A stretch of 64,000 nucleotides of DNA from Bifidobacterium cebidarum. Its GTDB lineage: Bacteria; Actinomycetota; Actinomycetes; Actinomycetales; Bifidobacteriaceae. A model generated the notes under the pieces. The model was not told where the DNA came from and searched no databases. It worked only from the letters and a program-made list of their open reading frames with translations. The translations under genes were made by a program, and so were the position numbers. The stretch covers positions 124,001 to 188,000 of the forward strand of contig NZ_WBVS01000001.1 of NCBI RefSeq assembly GCF_009193305.1, given 5' to 3'. Positions 43,517-53,506 of the stretch are shown piece by piece (position 1 is the stretch's first letter; each line of letters begins with the position of its first letter).

Positions 43517-44023
43517 TTATATCTCAGGGTTGTTCTCAAAATCATCGTCAACCGGCATGTCCTGCCGCTGATTCGGCTGGTTCACGTCCTCCTCCGGGCG
43601 AGCTTGCAATGTGACGCCCTGAACCGCAGCGTTGTCGGTTTTATTCTCCTGATTGGTGCGAGGCACCTTGGTCAACGTGGTTGTCGCATAGTTGAAGTCA
43701 TGACCGATGTTGCTGGCCTCCAGCACCATCCGACTGCGGGTCTCACCTTGCTCGGTTTTCCATTGTTCGGTGGTCAGCGCCCCAAGAACGATGAGTTTAT
43801 CTCCTTTGCGGATGGATTTATGAGTGTTGACCGCCAACGCCCGAAAGGCTTTAACCGGAATCCAACATGAGCCGATATCCCTCCACTCCCCTGTAGACAT
43901 ATCAAGACGAGATCTATTCGATCCCACGCGGAAGTTCAATACGGAAAAATTCGGTGTTTCCGTCAGTACGGGATCGTTTGCCACGAAACCGGTTATCGTA
44001 ACCGTCGCCTGTTGTATTGCCAT
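43517..44023 (-). CDS. Single-stranded DNA-binding protein (paralogue-type)
   Basis: 168 residues. The N-terminal OB-fold (ATVTITGFVANDPVLTE, NFRVGSNRSRLD, WIPVKAFRALAVNTHKSIRKGDKLIVLGAL) is clearly SSB. The C-terminus ends DDDFENNPEI, so it lacks the DDDIPF-type tip that recruits repair and replication proteins in housekeeping SSBs. The gene is also not flanked by rpsF or rpsR. It is therefore probably a second, specialised SSB, for example for competence or recombination. AAAGGAC precedes the ATG at 44023. Two inverted DnaA boxes lie about 160 nt upstream. Confidence 0.88.
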   Translation of the reverse strand: MAIQQATVTITGFVANDPVLTETPNFSVLNFRVGSNRSRLDMSTGEWRDIGSCWIPVKAFRALAVNTHKSIRKGDKLIVLGALTTEQWKTEQGETRSRMVLEASNIGHDFNYATTTLTKVPRTNQENKTDNAAVQGVTLQARPEEDVNQPNQRQDMPVDDDFENNPEI

Positions 44024-44180
44024 GATCAGTCCTTTCATTCATCGCCATGCCGTGGACCGCCACATGATCCGCTGTCATCATCGATCGGCGAATTCGGCGG
44101 TACCTCCACTGTGAGGCATAGCGGTTCGCCAGCACAAGGGCAACCGGCAAATGTGGATACTATGACGGGGTTTGCGGCGC

Positions 44181-44205
44181 TGTGGATAACTTTCGGTTAT
44201 CCACA
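44181..44205. promoter_or_regulatory. Inverted pair of perfect DnaA boxes
   Basis: TGTGGATAA (44181-44189) and TTATCCACA (44197-44205) are both perfect DnaA consensus boxes facing each other across 7 bp. They lie between the proS terminator and ssb, about 160 nt upstream of the ssb start. A single perfect box is rare by chance, and an inverted pair much rarer. It may be a DnaA-controlled promoter element or a DnaA-titration site. Confidence 0.75.
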
Positions 44206-44219
44206 AACGACAACGAAAA

Positions 44220-44247
44220 ACGCCACCCTGCATCAGCAGGATGGCGT
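44220..44247 (-). terminator. Intrinsic terminator of proS
   Basis: ACGCCACCCTGC and GCAGGATGGCGT pair over 12 positions with one mismatch and an ATCA loop. On the minus strand the stem is followed by TTTTTCG. It lies 21 nt after the proS stop. Confidence 0.88.
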
Positions 44248-44268
44248 CAGTCGGCTCAGAGTGATCCC

Positions 44269-46071
44269 TTACAGGCGCTCGAGCAGGGTCTTCACAGCCT
44301 CGTCGGCCGGCACGGCGACCTTGTTGCCACCATCGCGGTCGCGGATCTCGATCGTGCCGTCGTTGACGAAGTCACGGCCCACCACGGCGATGGTAGGCAC
44401 ACCGATGAGCTCGGCATCCTTGAACTTCACGCCCGGGGAGACCTTCTTACGGTCGTCGTAGATCACTTCAACGCCGTTGGCTTCGAGCTCTTCGACCAGC
44501 TTCTCGGCACCTTCGAACGCCTTGGCGTCCTTACCGGTAGCCACCACATGCACCTGAGCCGGAGCGATCACGGACGGCCATGCCAGACCGGCCTCATCGT
44601 GGTGCGTTTCGGCGACGCATGCGAGCACACGGGAAACACCGATACCGTAGCAACCCATCCACACCGGCACGGCCTTGCCGTTCTGATCCAGAACCTTCAG
44701 GTCCAGGGCCTTGGAATACTTCAGACCCAGCTGGAAGACCTGGCCGATCTCCACGCCGCGCTCGAAGCTCAACGGGCCGGAGCCATCCGGGCTCATGTCG
44801 CCGTGGCGAACCTCGACGGCCTCGACCACGCCACTGGCCTCGAAATCGCGACCGTAGACCAGGTTGTAGTAGTCCACTTCGTTTTCGTCGGCGCCGGTGA
44901 ACCATGCGGAGCCCTTGACCACGTGGGCGTCCACGAAGTAACGCAGCGGCTCCTTGACGCCGGCGGCCTCAGCCTGTGGGCCAAGCACCATCGGGCCGAT
45001 GTAGCCCGGCACGAGTTCGGGATGCTTCTTGAGATCCTCTTCGGTGGCCTCTTCAAGCTCGGACGGGGCGAACTGCGCCTCGAGACGCTTCATGTCGACC
45101 GTACGGTCCCCGGGCACACCGACGACGATCAGTTCGCGCCACGGCTCGTCGTGCTCCTCATCCTCCGGGTGCTTGACGGCGATGACCACGTTCTTCAAAA
45201 TGTCGGAAGCGGCCCATTCACGGCCATCGGTACGCGGGTGATCGGCGTTGGCGCGCTCGATCATCTTGTCGATGGTCTTGGCGTCCGGCGTGCTTTCCTT
45301 GGTGGCAGCCGGGGTGTTGGATGCGTCGATCTCCGGCAGTTCCGGCGTGTGCAGCGCCTCGACGTTCCAAGCCTTGCCGGAAGGTGCCAGTGCGAAGGTA
45401 TCCTCGCCGATAGGCATCGGGGCCAGGAACTCCTCGGAAGCGGAGCCGCCCATCGGGCCGGACATGGCGAACACCGGCACGTACTTGAGGCCGATGCGCT
45501 GGAACACACGCTCGTAGGCGCCACGCTCGTCCATGTATGCCTTGCGCATGCCTTCTTCGTCCACGTTGAACGAATAGGCGTCCTTCATCACGAACTCGCG
45601 GCCACGAATCAGGCCTGCGCGCGGGCGGAACTCGTCGCGGTACTTGGTCTGGATCTGGTACAGGACGACCGGCAGATCCTTGTAAGAGGAGTACATGTCC
45701 TTGACCAGCAAGGTGAACATTTCCTCGTGGGTGGGAGCCAGCAGGTAATCAGCCTGGTGGCGATCCTTCAGGCGGAAGATGTTGTCGCCGTATTCCTCCC
45801 AGCGGTGGGTGGCCTCATACGGTTCACGCGGCAGCAGAGCCGGGAAGTGCACTTCCTGGGCGCCAATGCCGGCCATCTCTTCACGGATGATGGCCTCGAT
45901 CTTATTGAGCACACGAAGGCCCAGCGGCAGCCAGGTCCAGATGCCGGGAGCGGCCTTGCGGATGTAGCCGGCGCGCTGCAGCAGCTTTGCGGAATCCACA
46001 TCCGCATCCGCCGGATCTTCGCGCAACGTGCGCAGGAACAAAGTAGACATACGAAGGGTATTGGAAGTCAT
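44269..46071 (-). CDS. proS: Prolyl-tRNA synthetase
   Basis: 600 residues of the bacterial (ProS type 1) form with the editing insertion. Class II motifs appear in [25 protein letters not shown], in [31 protein letters not shown] (motif 2), and in [18 protein letters not shown] (motif 3); a C-terminal anticodon-binding domain follows. It charges tRNA-Pro and clears mischarged Ala-tRNA-Pro. The start at 46071 has GGAACC nearby; an internal ATG seven codons later ([12 protein letters not shown]) is also plausible. It is divergent from the large membrane-protein gene. Confidence 0.96.
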   Translation of the reverse strand: MTSNTLRMSTLFLRTLREDPADADVDSAKLLQRAGYIRKAAPGIWTWLPLGLRVLNKIEAIIREEMAGIGAQEVHFPALLPREPYEATHRWEEYGDNIFRLKDRHQADYLLAPTHEEMFTLLVKDMYSSYKDLPVVLYQIQTKYRDEFRPRAGLIRGREFVMKDAYSFNVDEEGMRKAYMDERGAYERVFQRIGLKYVPVFAMSGPMGGSASEEFLAPMPIGEDTFALAPSGKAWNVEALHTPELPEIDASNTPAATKESTPDAKTIDKMIERANADHPRTDGREWAASDILKNVVIAVKHPEDEEHDEPWRELIVVGVPGDRTVDMKRLEAQFAPSELEEATEEDLKKHPELVPGYIGPMVLGPQAEAAGVKEPLRYFVDAHVVKGSAWFTGADENEVDYYNLVYGRDFEASGVVEAVEVRHGDMSPDGSGPLSFERGVEIGQVFQLGLKYSKALDLKVLDQNGKAVPVWMGCYGIGVSRVLACVAETHHDEAGLAWPSVIAPAQVHVVATGKDAKAFEGAEKLVEELEANGVEVIYDDRKKVSPGVKFKDAELIGVPTIAVVGRDFVNDGTIEIRDRDGGNKVAVPADEAVKTLLERL

Positions 46072-46242
46072 AGGTTCCAAGATATTCGCGTGAACCGACA
46101 AGCCCGTCGCACCGTCATACGCACAACGACCGCGCACTGCGTCAAGATACAAATTCCGCATCGTTTTTTGTAGGCTTTCCCACCTTGGTTTTCCTGAGTC
46201 GCCGTGCAACAATGAAGGCAACGAAGGGGCAGGAGGGGCACG

Positions 46243-48345
46243 ATGACGCAGCCGACCGAACATTGGGACAATCAACAACCACAGACGCTGTCAGCACAGC
46301 CAGTGTGGCAGCAACGTGCCCAATCAGCGCCGCAATATTCGCCGTTCCAGCCCCAGCCTGAGCTGGCAGCGCAGCCCCAGGCACACGCGCAATCATTTAT
46401 GCAACAATCCGATCCAATACCGCCAGTACCTGCACAACCTCAGCTGAACCCATATGCACAACCGCCACAGCCGAATCAGCCCAAACATTCCAGCATCCAA
46501 ATACTGCTGCTGATTCTTGGCGTCGCGCTCGTGACCATCGCCGTGTTTGCGTTCGCCTCATTTGCCTATGGTGCGCTGGGCGATATCGGCCGCGCAGTGT
46601 GCATTGGCGTAGTCGGCATCGCGGCATTGGTCATCGGCATGCTGCTGACCAAGCGGCTGCGCGTCACTGCCGAGGGCCTGACCTGGGCTGGACTTGCGGC
46701 TCTTTCCATCGATGCCGTGCTGATCAGCGGCATTCCACCGGTGGCGAGCATCATTCCCGACGGTTATTCCTCAGGTGTCATCGTGCTTGGTATTACTGCA
46801 CTGGCCTATGCCCTGCGAGCGCTGGCAGCACATCTTCCCGAACGTGGCAGCAGCAGGTCCTCAGCGGTATCCGCATCATCGTTGCCGCTCAGAGCCACCA
46901 CGCTGTATGCCATGTGCGCGTTGCCGTTCGCTTTCATGTCATTCATTTCGGCATTGCCCATTCCCGACACCGGTGTGCAATGGGTGCTCGGGTTTTCCGT
47001 TGGCGCACTGGCAGCCATAGCGTTCGCCGCCATGGTGCGTATTCCGCAACAGGCCCGCTACGCCGATTTCGAATGGATGGCATCGGTCATTGCGGCAATG
47101 CTCACACTGGGCATCGTTTCCGCGTTCGGCTATACGACCATCGATGGCGCCGATCCGCTGTGGCTCACCGCCATCGCCAGTCTCATTCCTCCGGTGCTGT
47201 GGGCGGCGATTCTTGCCATACTGCACCGAAAGCCATCGATCCGCACAGGCAAGCTACTGAATCCGACGCATCGCATAGCGCCTGTGCTGGGATTCTTCTG
47301 GACGTTGACGATCGCCGTGGAATCATTGCTGCGTCGCGGATTGAGCGATGCGATGAGCAATGACCAGGCCGCACGCACCATTGCTGACTTCGCTGCGATT
47401 GTTATCGCCGGCTTTGCTCTTGTCTGTGCCACACTGCTGATGCGCCATAACGCGGCCATCAGTTCACAGGAGCGCATAGCGGCCGGCGCTATGGGTTCAT
47501 GGTTGCTGCTGATTCTTATCGCCGGCGACTTCACCCATGGCAGCCCACTGCCGATGGTGGCCTCCATGGTGGGATACATTGCCATGCTCGCGATATGCAT
47601 AGTGTTCTGGATTATCGCAGCGCAAACGACACGGTTCACTTCGACATCATTCGCGCCGTCGCCTTTCATTCCGGCGCGCAGCACCCAACCACACCTGGAA
47701 TCGTTGAGACCGCGGCCTTATCCTCCGGCACCAGGACCAGTGTTTCCGCAGCCGCAATCGCCGGCTCAGCCTATTCCACAGCCTCACGTTTCACCCACAC
47801 TGCAAGCCATGAAACTACTGACTGCAGCACAGATCGTGGTGACCTGTTTCACCGCAGTCGCCGGCATCGTACTGCTGTTTCTGGCTTGGACCGATCCGCA
47901 ACCGTATGCGCCTGTGGATCTCATCGCCATGCTCTCAGGCGCGGCCGCGTTGATTGTCGGAATCCGCTGGCTGCAAATACGCCCGACCATGCGCAGCTGG
48001 CCGGCATTATGGCCGGCCCTGACCCTGCTCATGGTGCCATCACTACTGATCAGCTGTGTGGAGGCGCCCTCACTGCCCCGCATGCTCGCATTGTTTGTTA
48101 TTGCGCTGTGCTCACTGCTTATTGGCGCAATCATGGGCTTGCAAGCACCATTGATATATGGCACCGCGGTTCTTGTCGTACATCTGCTGATTGTGGTATG
48201 GCCATGGCTCGCCGAGTTCTCCCGCCATTACTGGTGGGTTTGGCTGCTCATCGGCGGCATTATTCTTATTGTTGCGGCAGCGCGCTATGAGGCGAGTCTC
48301 AAATCCATGCGGACTATCGCGGCGCGCATCAGCGATCTGCGATAG
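46243..48345 (+). CDS. Large polytopic membrane protein of unknown function
   Basis: 700 residues. The first ~85 are rich in Gln, Pro and Ala ([18 protein letters not shown] and similar) and probably disordered. Around fourteen hydrophobic helices follow, broken near residues 475-520 by a second Pro-rich linker ([20 protein letters not shown]). AGGAGGGG precedes the ATG. I recognise no specific family. The repeat of a Pro/Gln-rich linker before a block of helices suggests two fused membrane halves. It converges on the AmmeMemoRadiSam pair and is divergent from proS, so the context gives no function. Confidence 0.7.
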   Translation: MTQPTEHWDNQQPQTLSAQPVWQQRAQSAPQYSPFQPQPELAAQPQAHAQSFMQQSDPIPPVPAQPQLNPYAQPPQPNQPKHSSIQILLLILGVALVTIAVFAFASFAYGALGDIGRAVCIGVVGIAALVIGMLLTKRLRVTAEGLTWAGLAALSIDAVLISGIPPVASIIPDGYSSGVIVLGITALAYALRALAAHLPERGSSRSSAVSASSLPLRATTLYAMCALPFAFMSFISALPIPDTGVQWVLGFSVGALAAIAFAAMVRIPQQARYADFEWMASVIAAMLTLGIVSAFGYTTIDGADPLWLTAIASLIPPVLWAAILAILHRKPSIRTGKLLNPTHRIAPVLGFFWTLTIAVESLLRRGLSDAMSNDQAARTIADFAAIVIAGFALVCATLLMRHNAAISSQERIAAGAMGSWLLLILIAGDFTHGSPLPMVASMVGYIAMLAICIVFWIIAAQTTRFTSTSFAPSPFIPARSTQPHLESLRPRPYPPAPGPVFPQPQSPAQPIPQPHVSPTLQAMKLLTAAQIVVTCFTAVAGIVLLFLAWTDPQPYAPVDLIAMLSGAAALIVGIRWLQIRPTMRSWPALWPALTLLMVPSLLISCVEAPSLPRMLALFVIALCSLLIGAIMGLQAPLIYGTAVLVVHLLIVVWPWLAEFSRHYWWVWLLIGGIILIVAAARYEASLKSMRTIAARISDLR

Positions 48346-48366
48346 TCACGCCGACCGATTGCATAG

Positions 48367-49518
48367 CTACCATCGCCCGGCAATAGGCGCGCCGCATTCC
48401 GGGCAGCGACCATCAGTGCCGCTGAGCCGGTCGGTGATAATGCGGTACCAGTCACGTTCGATGAGCGCGGCATGGCATGTTGGATTCGGACAGTAGGTGG
48501 TATCGCCTTCACGATCATGCACATTGCCGGTGTACACATAATGCAATCCTTCGTTAAGTGCGATTGTGCGTGCACGAGTCAATGTTTCATGCGGCGTTGG
48601 CGGTATGTTCTGCATTTTCCATGCTGGGTGGAACGCTGAGAAATGCAGCGGTACATCGGGCCCGAGGTGCTCTCGAATCCATACGCATTCGGCATGCAGT
48701 TGAGCATCATCATCGTTGAGCCCGGGAATCAGCAGGGTGGTGAGTTCCACCCATACATGATCGCCGCTTGGCGTGCGCGCCTCGTTCACCGCATAGTCGA
48801 TGGTATCGAGCACGTCCTGCAGATGCGTGCCGGTCACCTTCCAGTAGAAATCCTCGGTAAAGCCTTTCAGATCGATATTCGCCGCATCCATCGCCGCATA
48901 GAAATCCGGCCGTGCCTCAGCGCTCATGTATCCGGCAGTGACGGCGATCGGATGGAGGCCTTGTGCACGGCAAGCTTGGGCGGTATCGATTGCGTATTCC
49001 GCGAACACAATCGGATCATTGTAGGTGAATGCCACCGAATCGATGCCGCGATCCGCCGCCACTTGCGCGATTTTCTCCGGGCTGGCCTCCACGCCGAGCC
49101 TGTCGAAGTCACGGGCTTTGGAGATATCCCAGTTCTGGCAGAATCGGCACCCGGAATTGCAGCCTGCCGTGCCGAAGCTCAGCACACTGGAGCCGGGGTG
49201 AAAATGGTTGAGCGGCTTCTTTTCCACCGGATCGACCGCGAACCCGGAACTGCGGCCATACGTATCGGAGACAATGACACCATCATGATTCGAGCGGACG
49301 AAGCAGAAGCCTCGCTGACCGGGCTTCAACACACAGCGGCGCGGGCAGAGCTCACATCGAGCACGGCGGGTGCCATCGTTGCATCGGGTCTGCCAGCGGC
49401 CGATGGCGGCGGGCGGCACTGTTTCAAGTACCGTGTCTGACGGTGCATTCGATGCCGCATTCTGTCTTGACGATGCTGCATTCGACCTCGGACGGTGCAT
49501 CACATTACTGTTCGGCAT
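48367..49518 (-). CDS. amrS: AmmeMemoRadiSam system radical SAM enzyme
   Basis: 383 residues. An N-terminal cysteine block, RCELCPRRCVLKPGQRGFCF, precedes the radical-SAM motif GCNSGCRFCQNWD (CxxxCxxC). SVAFTYNDPIVFAEY and DIDLKGF-like strands follow, matching the family named AmmeMemoRadiSam for its constant co-occurrence with Memo and AMMECR1 proteins. Its reaction is not established. The ATG at 49518 overlaps the end of the upstream fused gene by 14 nt, so translation is coupled. A start at MHRPRSN (49500) is also possible. The N-terminal ~30 residues are Ser/Asn/Ala-rich and unconserved. Confidence 0.88.
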   Translation of the reverse strand: MPNSNVMHRPRSNAASSRQNAASNAPSDTVLETVPPAAIGRWQTRCNDGTRRARCELCPRRCVLKPGQRGFCFVRSNHDGVIVSDTYGRSSGFAVDPVEKKPLNHFHPGSSVLSFGTAGCNSGCRFCQNWDISKARDFDRLGVEASPEKIAQVAADRGIDSVAFTYNDPIVFAEYAIDTAQACRAQGLHPIAVTAGYMSAEARPDFYAAMDAANIDLKGFTEDFYWKVTGTHLQDVLDTIDYAVNEARTPSGDHVWVELTTLLIPGLNDDDAQLHAECVWIREHLGPDVPLHFSAFHPAWKMQNIPPTPHETLTRARTIALNEGLHYVYTGNVHDREGDTTYCPNPTCHAALIERDWYRIITDRLSGTDGRCPECGAPIAGRW

Positions 49519-51175
49519 ATGCGGTCACCTCATACCGCTCGCATTCGATTTCGCCGTTCTTCCAGTCATATGACGGCGTGATGCCGGCTTTGGTCAGCAG
49601 GTGCGAGACGAAATCATAAGGGTTCGGCAATTGTTCCCAGACTTGCGGAAGGAATGTGGCTCTGCGGCCATGCCGATCGGTCAGGATGAGGCCATCCTCG
49701 CCAGGTCGCAGTGCTTGTTCGAGTTCCGTACGCGAACGTACTGGCATTGGTGCTGGCTTGCCTAGTACGGAAACCTCCACGTCAAGTAATGGATATTCTT
49801 CCCTGCTTACCGGGAAGAATCGAGGATCGTGGACCGCTGCATCGATGGCATGTTCCACAACGTCCCTGCCGAGCGAACGATAGGCCTCCAATGTGCCGAT
49901 ACATCCACGCAGTTGCCCACGTTCGGTGAGTGTCACAAAGCTGGCGCCTGGTTCGTTCAGCCAAGGATTGCGGTTGACAATCGCTTCTGGTGTGTGTTCC
50001 GGTGCGTCATCGAGTCCAAGATGCTCACGAATTGCTGCGCGCGCGAGGCTCAATAATACTGTGCGACGATCTTCCGGCATGGTTTGGTTGCCCGCGGAAT
50101 GGGATGATGCTTTGACATCCGCCTTCCCCACTGCCGTCCGAGTCTCATCAGCCGCGTTTTCTTCGTGAGGATTGTCGTCGCCATCCTCGGTTTGCCATAC
50201 GGCGAACGAAGCATAACCCACTACGGGCTCGTCGGGATCGTTCATAGCTGGGCGCGAATTACCGGCGAGCGCCACTACGCCGTCATCACCGGAGGTACTG
50301 CGGCCGAGAAGCCGAAGATCAAACGGTTCGATTGGTGACTTATCACTGCGTTCTTGCTCTCCGCTGGATGTTTCACGTATCGTTTCACGCCGTGTTGGCT
50401 TGAGACCGCGAGTCAGCACATCCAATAGCCCATTGATTGGATACGCGCCGCATGCCCTGCGTGGATGAATCGGCAACCTTACATGCGCGATATCGCTTAT
50501 GGTTTCGTCATCCAACTGTCGCGCGTATGCCTCAGGGTGGTAATGCGACAGATCGGAGCTGATGATAATAACGGTCTCCGGACCACCCCACAGCGCACGC
50601 AGCGCATCGCCCACTTCCTCAGGGGCTGCGTCCCCAGCATTGAGCGGCACGATGGTCAGTTCCGGACCGAATATGGTTTGTAGGAATGGAACCTGCACTT
50701 CCACCGCATGCTCCTGCGCATGGGTCGGGTCGTTGACGATTAACGACCCCCATGCCCTGCGCTCGGCACCCACGTCAACCGGCACCACGCCCAGTGGAGT
50801 CTCGAATGCCGCAGCATTTGAACAGGCCACACCACGTACCGGCACACGATGTGTCGGCCCTACAATCACCGCGCGCTTTACGACCCCACGCCCACGTTCC
50901 AGCAATGCGTAGGCAAGCGCCGCCGTCGTGCCGGAATACACGTAGCCGGCATGAGGCACGATCACCGCTTTCGGAATTCCTGCCGGCAACTGCGGTTCCA
51001 ACTGTTTGAGCAGAGCGCGCCCATAATCAAGTTGCGTATTGATCAGCTGCTTGAGCTGTGTTCTATCCGCCGGGTAGAACGCACCGGCCACCGCCGCCGG
51101 GCGCACATACCCATCATGCAGTCTGCCGGCATTACGAACACCGTTGTTCTCATGGAAGATATCGGAACGCATCAT
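49505..51175 (-). CDS. Fused Memo-AMMECR1 protein (AmmeMemoRadiSam system)
   Basis: 556 residues. The N-terminal half (about residues 20-310) is a Memo-like dioxygenase-fold domain with VPHAGYVYSGTTAALAYA, GPTHRVPVRGVA and SSDLSHYHPEAYARQLD, whose His/Asp/Cys residues line the presumed metal site. A variable ~60-residue linker follows. The C-terminal ~190 residues are AMMECR1, with ASFVTLTERGQLRGCIGTLEAYR and HAIDAAVHDPRFFPVSREEY. In many genomes these are separate genes; here they are one chain next to the radical-SAM partner. The function is unknown. GGAGG with AGGGG precedes the ATG pair at 51175/51172. Confidence 0.9.
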   Translation of the reverse strand: MMRSDIFHENNGVRNAGRLHDGYVRPAAVAGAFYPADRTQLKQLINTQLDYGRALLKQLEPQLPAGIPKAVIVPHAGYVYSGTTAALAYALLERGRGVVKRAVIVGPTHRVPVRGVACSNAAAFETPLGVVPVDVGAERRAWGSLIVNDPTHAQEHAVEVQVPFLQTIFGPELTIVPLNAGDAAPEEVGDALRALWGGPETVIIISSDLSHYHPEAYARQLDDETISDIAHVRLPIHPRRACGAYPINGLLDVLTRGLKPTRRETIRETSSGEQERSDKSPIEPFDLRLLGRSTSGDDGVVALAGNSRPAMNDPDEPVVGYASFAVWQTEDGDDNPHEENAADETRTAVGKADVKASSHSAGNQTMPEDRRTVLLSLARAAIREHLGLDDAPEHTPEAIVNRNPWLNEPGASFVTLTERGQLRGCIGTLEAYRSLGRDVVEHAIDAAVHDPRFFPVSREEYPLLDVEVSVLGKPAPMPVRSRTELEQALRPGEDGLILTDRHGRRATFLPQVWEQLPNPYDFVSHLLTKAGITPSYDWKNGEIECERYEVTAYAEQ

Positions 51176-51215
51176 AACGACCACCCCTACCTCCATGGTA
51201 GTCGTTGCACATCAG

Positions 51216-52628
51216 TCAGAATAAGGCGTCTTGGGCGAAGTCATCGTCCGCGGAATCAAGTGCGGTTGCAGTCGGCTTGAAGGCGGCCGGACCTTCTTGG
51301 GCGAGCTGATTACTAGCGGCGGTAGAGGCTTCGCGCAAGGCACCATCGAGTACCACCGCATCAGGAGAGACCAGGAACATGCGTTCGTTGACGCCAGCCA
51401 AATACAGTCCGCCCAGCGATTCCACACGGGACAACGCCACGTAGCCCATGCCGGGCGCGAAGGTACGGCGCAAATCCATCACCGCGCGGTCAAGCGTCAT
51501 ACCTTGGGATTTGTGGATGGTAATGCCCCATGCGCAGCGCAATGGCACTTGGGAAACCGATGCCAGCACGGTTTCGCCGTCCATCATCTCCCAAGTGGCC
51601 GGTTTCATGGTAACGATGTTGCCGTTTTCGAATTCCACAATCGGCCAGCCGCCTTTGGATTCGGGCGCAAACGCGCGCACCGTGCCCAGCGAACCGTTGA
51701 CGAATTGGCGATCGGCATCATTGCGCAACGCCATCACAGCGGCGCCCTCTTTAAGCACCAAGTGCTCAGGGGCAAGCATATTTTTCTTGAGACGGTCCAC
51801 CAAATTCACCGGGCCTGCGGTCTGAGCGAAGAACTCATGACCTACACTCGGAATCTGCTGCAATCGCACATCGTTCAGCCCATCAGCCTGTCGGTTCACC
51901 GGGAACAGATGTACCGCAACTTTGCCAGGTTCCGGCATGACTCCCAGACGAGTCACCAGCACATCACGATCATTCTGCGTTACGTTGCTTTCGCGGATAT
52001 CAGTGAGCACAGTGAGCAGATCACCGGTATCTTGCCTGTGCTGCTCAGTCAGATAGCAGATGGCAGGGCTCAGTTCATCCCAAACCAGCGATTCGGTCAC
52101 GAATCCTTCCGGATTCTTGCCTGCCTTGGCGTATTGTTCGCGGGCCGCCATGAATTCGGGCGTCGGCGCAATCACATCATTGTTGCGCCCAGATACCGAA
52201 ACCGGTGGCAGCTGGAAGAAGTCGCCGGACAGCACCACCTGGATGCCGCCGAATGGTCTTGGATCCCGGCGAACGGCGCGGCAAACCTGATCGACCATAT
52301 CGAAGAGCCATGCGTGCAACATGGACACCTCATCGATGACGAGAATATCAGTAGCCTGAATCTTACGTTTGCGCCGGGTTTTGATGAGCTTTAGCAGATT
52401 GGCGGTCAGACTCGTGGCCACACCCACACCACTCCATGAGTGAATGGTCTGGCCATTGATATGCGTGGAGGCTATGCCTGTGGATGCAGTGACCGCCACA
52501 TCGGCGCCGTCAGCGCGAGCCTGGCGAATGAACTCGTTGAGCGTGTAGGTCTTACCGGCACCCGGGGCACCGGTCAAAAAGACGTTAGCTCCGGCATTCA
52601 AGATGGCAAGGGCTTCACTTTGGCGCAT
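51216..52628 (-). CDS. Pif1-like superfamily 1 DNA helicase
   Basis: 470 residues. The N-terminus carries Walker A GAPGAGKTYTL, motif Ia TASTGIASTHINGQTIHSW, Walker B VIDEVSMLH, and GDFFQLPPV, the Pif1/RecD-like signature. The C-terminal half ends with GITIHKSQGMTLDRAV and GYVALSRVESLGGLYL. Such enzymes unwind DNA 5' to 3' and resolve G-quadruplexes or R-loops. The start at 52628 is preferred because upstream codons lie in an inverted-repeat region; the ribosome-binding site is weak. The gene is 40 nt downstream of the AmmeMemo gene's start region but on the same strand, so they may be co-transcribed. Confidence 0.88.
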   Translation of the reverse strand: MRQSEALAILNAGANVFLTGAPGAGKTYTLNEFIRQARADGADVAVTASTGIASTHINGQTIHSWSGVGVATSLTANLLKLIKTRRKRKIQATDILVIDEVSMLHAWLFDMVDQVCRAVRRDPRPFGGIQVVLSGDFFQLPPVSVSGRNNDVIAPTPEFMAAREQYAKAGKNPEGFVTESLVWDELSPAICYLTEQHRQDTGDLLTVLTDIRESNVTQNDRDVLVTRLGVMPEPGKVAVHLFPVNRQADGLNDVRLQQIPSVGHEFFAQTAGPVNLVDRLKKNMLAPEHLVLKEGAAVMALRNDADRQFVNGSLGTVRAFAPESKGGWPIVEFENGNIVTMKPATWEMMDGETVLASVSQVPLRCAWGITIHKSQGMTLDRAVMDLRRTFAPGMGYVALSRVESLGGLYLAGVNERMFLVSPDAVVLDGALREASTAASNQLAQEGPAAFKPTATALDSADDDFAQDALF

Positions 52629-52645
52629 AATACTGGTCTTTCTAT

Positions 52646-52744
52646 CGCAGCGAATGGTTCTCAATAAGAAACATGCAGGGGAAACGCACAATATCAATCA
52701 CGCGAACGCTGCCGCATACTTCTTATTGAGAATGTTTCGCTGCG
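52646..52744. repeat. 25-bp imperfect inverted repeat between orn and the helicase
   Basis: The left arm (52646-52670, starting CGCAGCGAATGG) and right arm (52720-52744, ending TTTCGCTGCG) match over 25 positions except for a few central bases. Both ends are exact: CGCAGCGAA/TTCGCTGCG and TCTCAATAAGAA/TTCTTATTGAGA. They enclose 49 nt with no obvious gene. The element sits 6 nt after the orn stop and 17 nt before the helicase start. It could be a large terminator/attenuator or a small non-autonomous element. Confidence 0.8.
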
Positions 52745-52750
52745 GGAAGC

Positions 52751-53401
52751 TCACTTATTCAACAGGCTGGTGGCCACGATCTGCTCGGAGATGGCCTTGG
52801 CCCGGGCATCATCCGGGCCGGGAGCCGGGGCCATGAACGCCTTGCGGTAGTAGCGCAGCTCGTCGAGGGATTCGATGATGTCCGCAAGTGCACGGTGACC
52901 ACCGTTCTTCGGCGGACGGTTCTCATACACGGCCGGATACCAACGGCGGGCGAGCTCCTTCAACGTGCTCACGTCCACACTGCGATAGTGCAGATGGCTC
53001 ATCAGGTTCGGCATGTAATGGTCGAGGAACTTCTTATCGGAGCCGATGGTGTTGCCGGCCAGGAGCGGCTTCACACCTTCCGGAGTGAAGCGGAGCACGT
53101 AGTCGGTGACCTTCTTCTCAGCTTCTTCGAGGCTCAGACCATTTTCCCACTCGTTGATCAGACCGGAACGGGTGTGCATATTGCGCACGAAGTCGTTCAT
53201 GTGGTCCACGGCCTTCTGGCTTGGCTTGATGACGAAGTCCACACCTTCGTCCAGCACGTTCAGATCGAAGTCGGTGGGCACCACGGACACTTCGACGAGC
53301 TCATCGCCGCCAAAGATATCCAGTCCCGTCATTTCGCAGTCAATCCAAATCAGACGCGAATCCTTGGCGCTGTAAGTCTCTGCATCATGGCTATCAACCA
53401 T
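52751..53401 (-). CDS. orn: Oligoribonuclease
   Basis: 216 residues of the DEDDh exonuclease family. [20 protein letters not shown] carries the first Asp-Glu pair; [19 protein letters not shown] and [19 protein letters not shown] carry the later Asp and His. It degrades di- to penta-ribonucleotides, including pGpG. Actinobacteria commonly use Orn rather than NrnA. The ATG at 53401 has AAAGAGG upstream. It is monocistronic, bounded by the inverted repeat downstream and the CCTACAGTC array upstream. Confidence 0.95.
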   Translation of the reverse strand: MVDSHDAETYSAKDSRLIWIDCEMTGLDIFGGDELVEVSVVPTDFDLNVLDEGVDFVIKPSQKAVDHMNDFVRNMHTRSGLINEWENGLSLEEAEKKVTDYVLRFTPEGVKPLLAGNTIGSDKKFLDHYMPNLMSHLHYRSVDVSTLKELARRWYPAVYENRPPKNGGHRALADIIESLDELRYYRKAFMAPAPGPDDARAKAISEQIVATSLLNK

Positions 53402-53506
53402 GTCTCTGCCTCTTTTCGTGAAAGTCACCCATGAGATAAGAACAGTTCAGACTATACCCCAGCGCCTACAAGCCATGCGAAGTGCTGTCCCTAGGATTCT
53501 TCTCAT

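Noticed and set aside
44181..44205. Chromosomal replication origin
   Set aside because: Only two DnaA boxes, no AT-rich unwinding element, and no dnaA, dnaN or rpmH nearby.
44182..46173. A 663-codon open frame opposite proS
   Set aside because: Antisense shadow of proS, starting inside the proS terminator/DnaA-box region without a ribosome-binding site.
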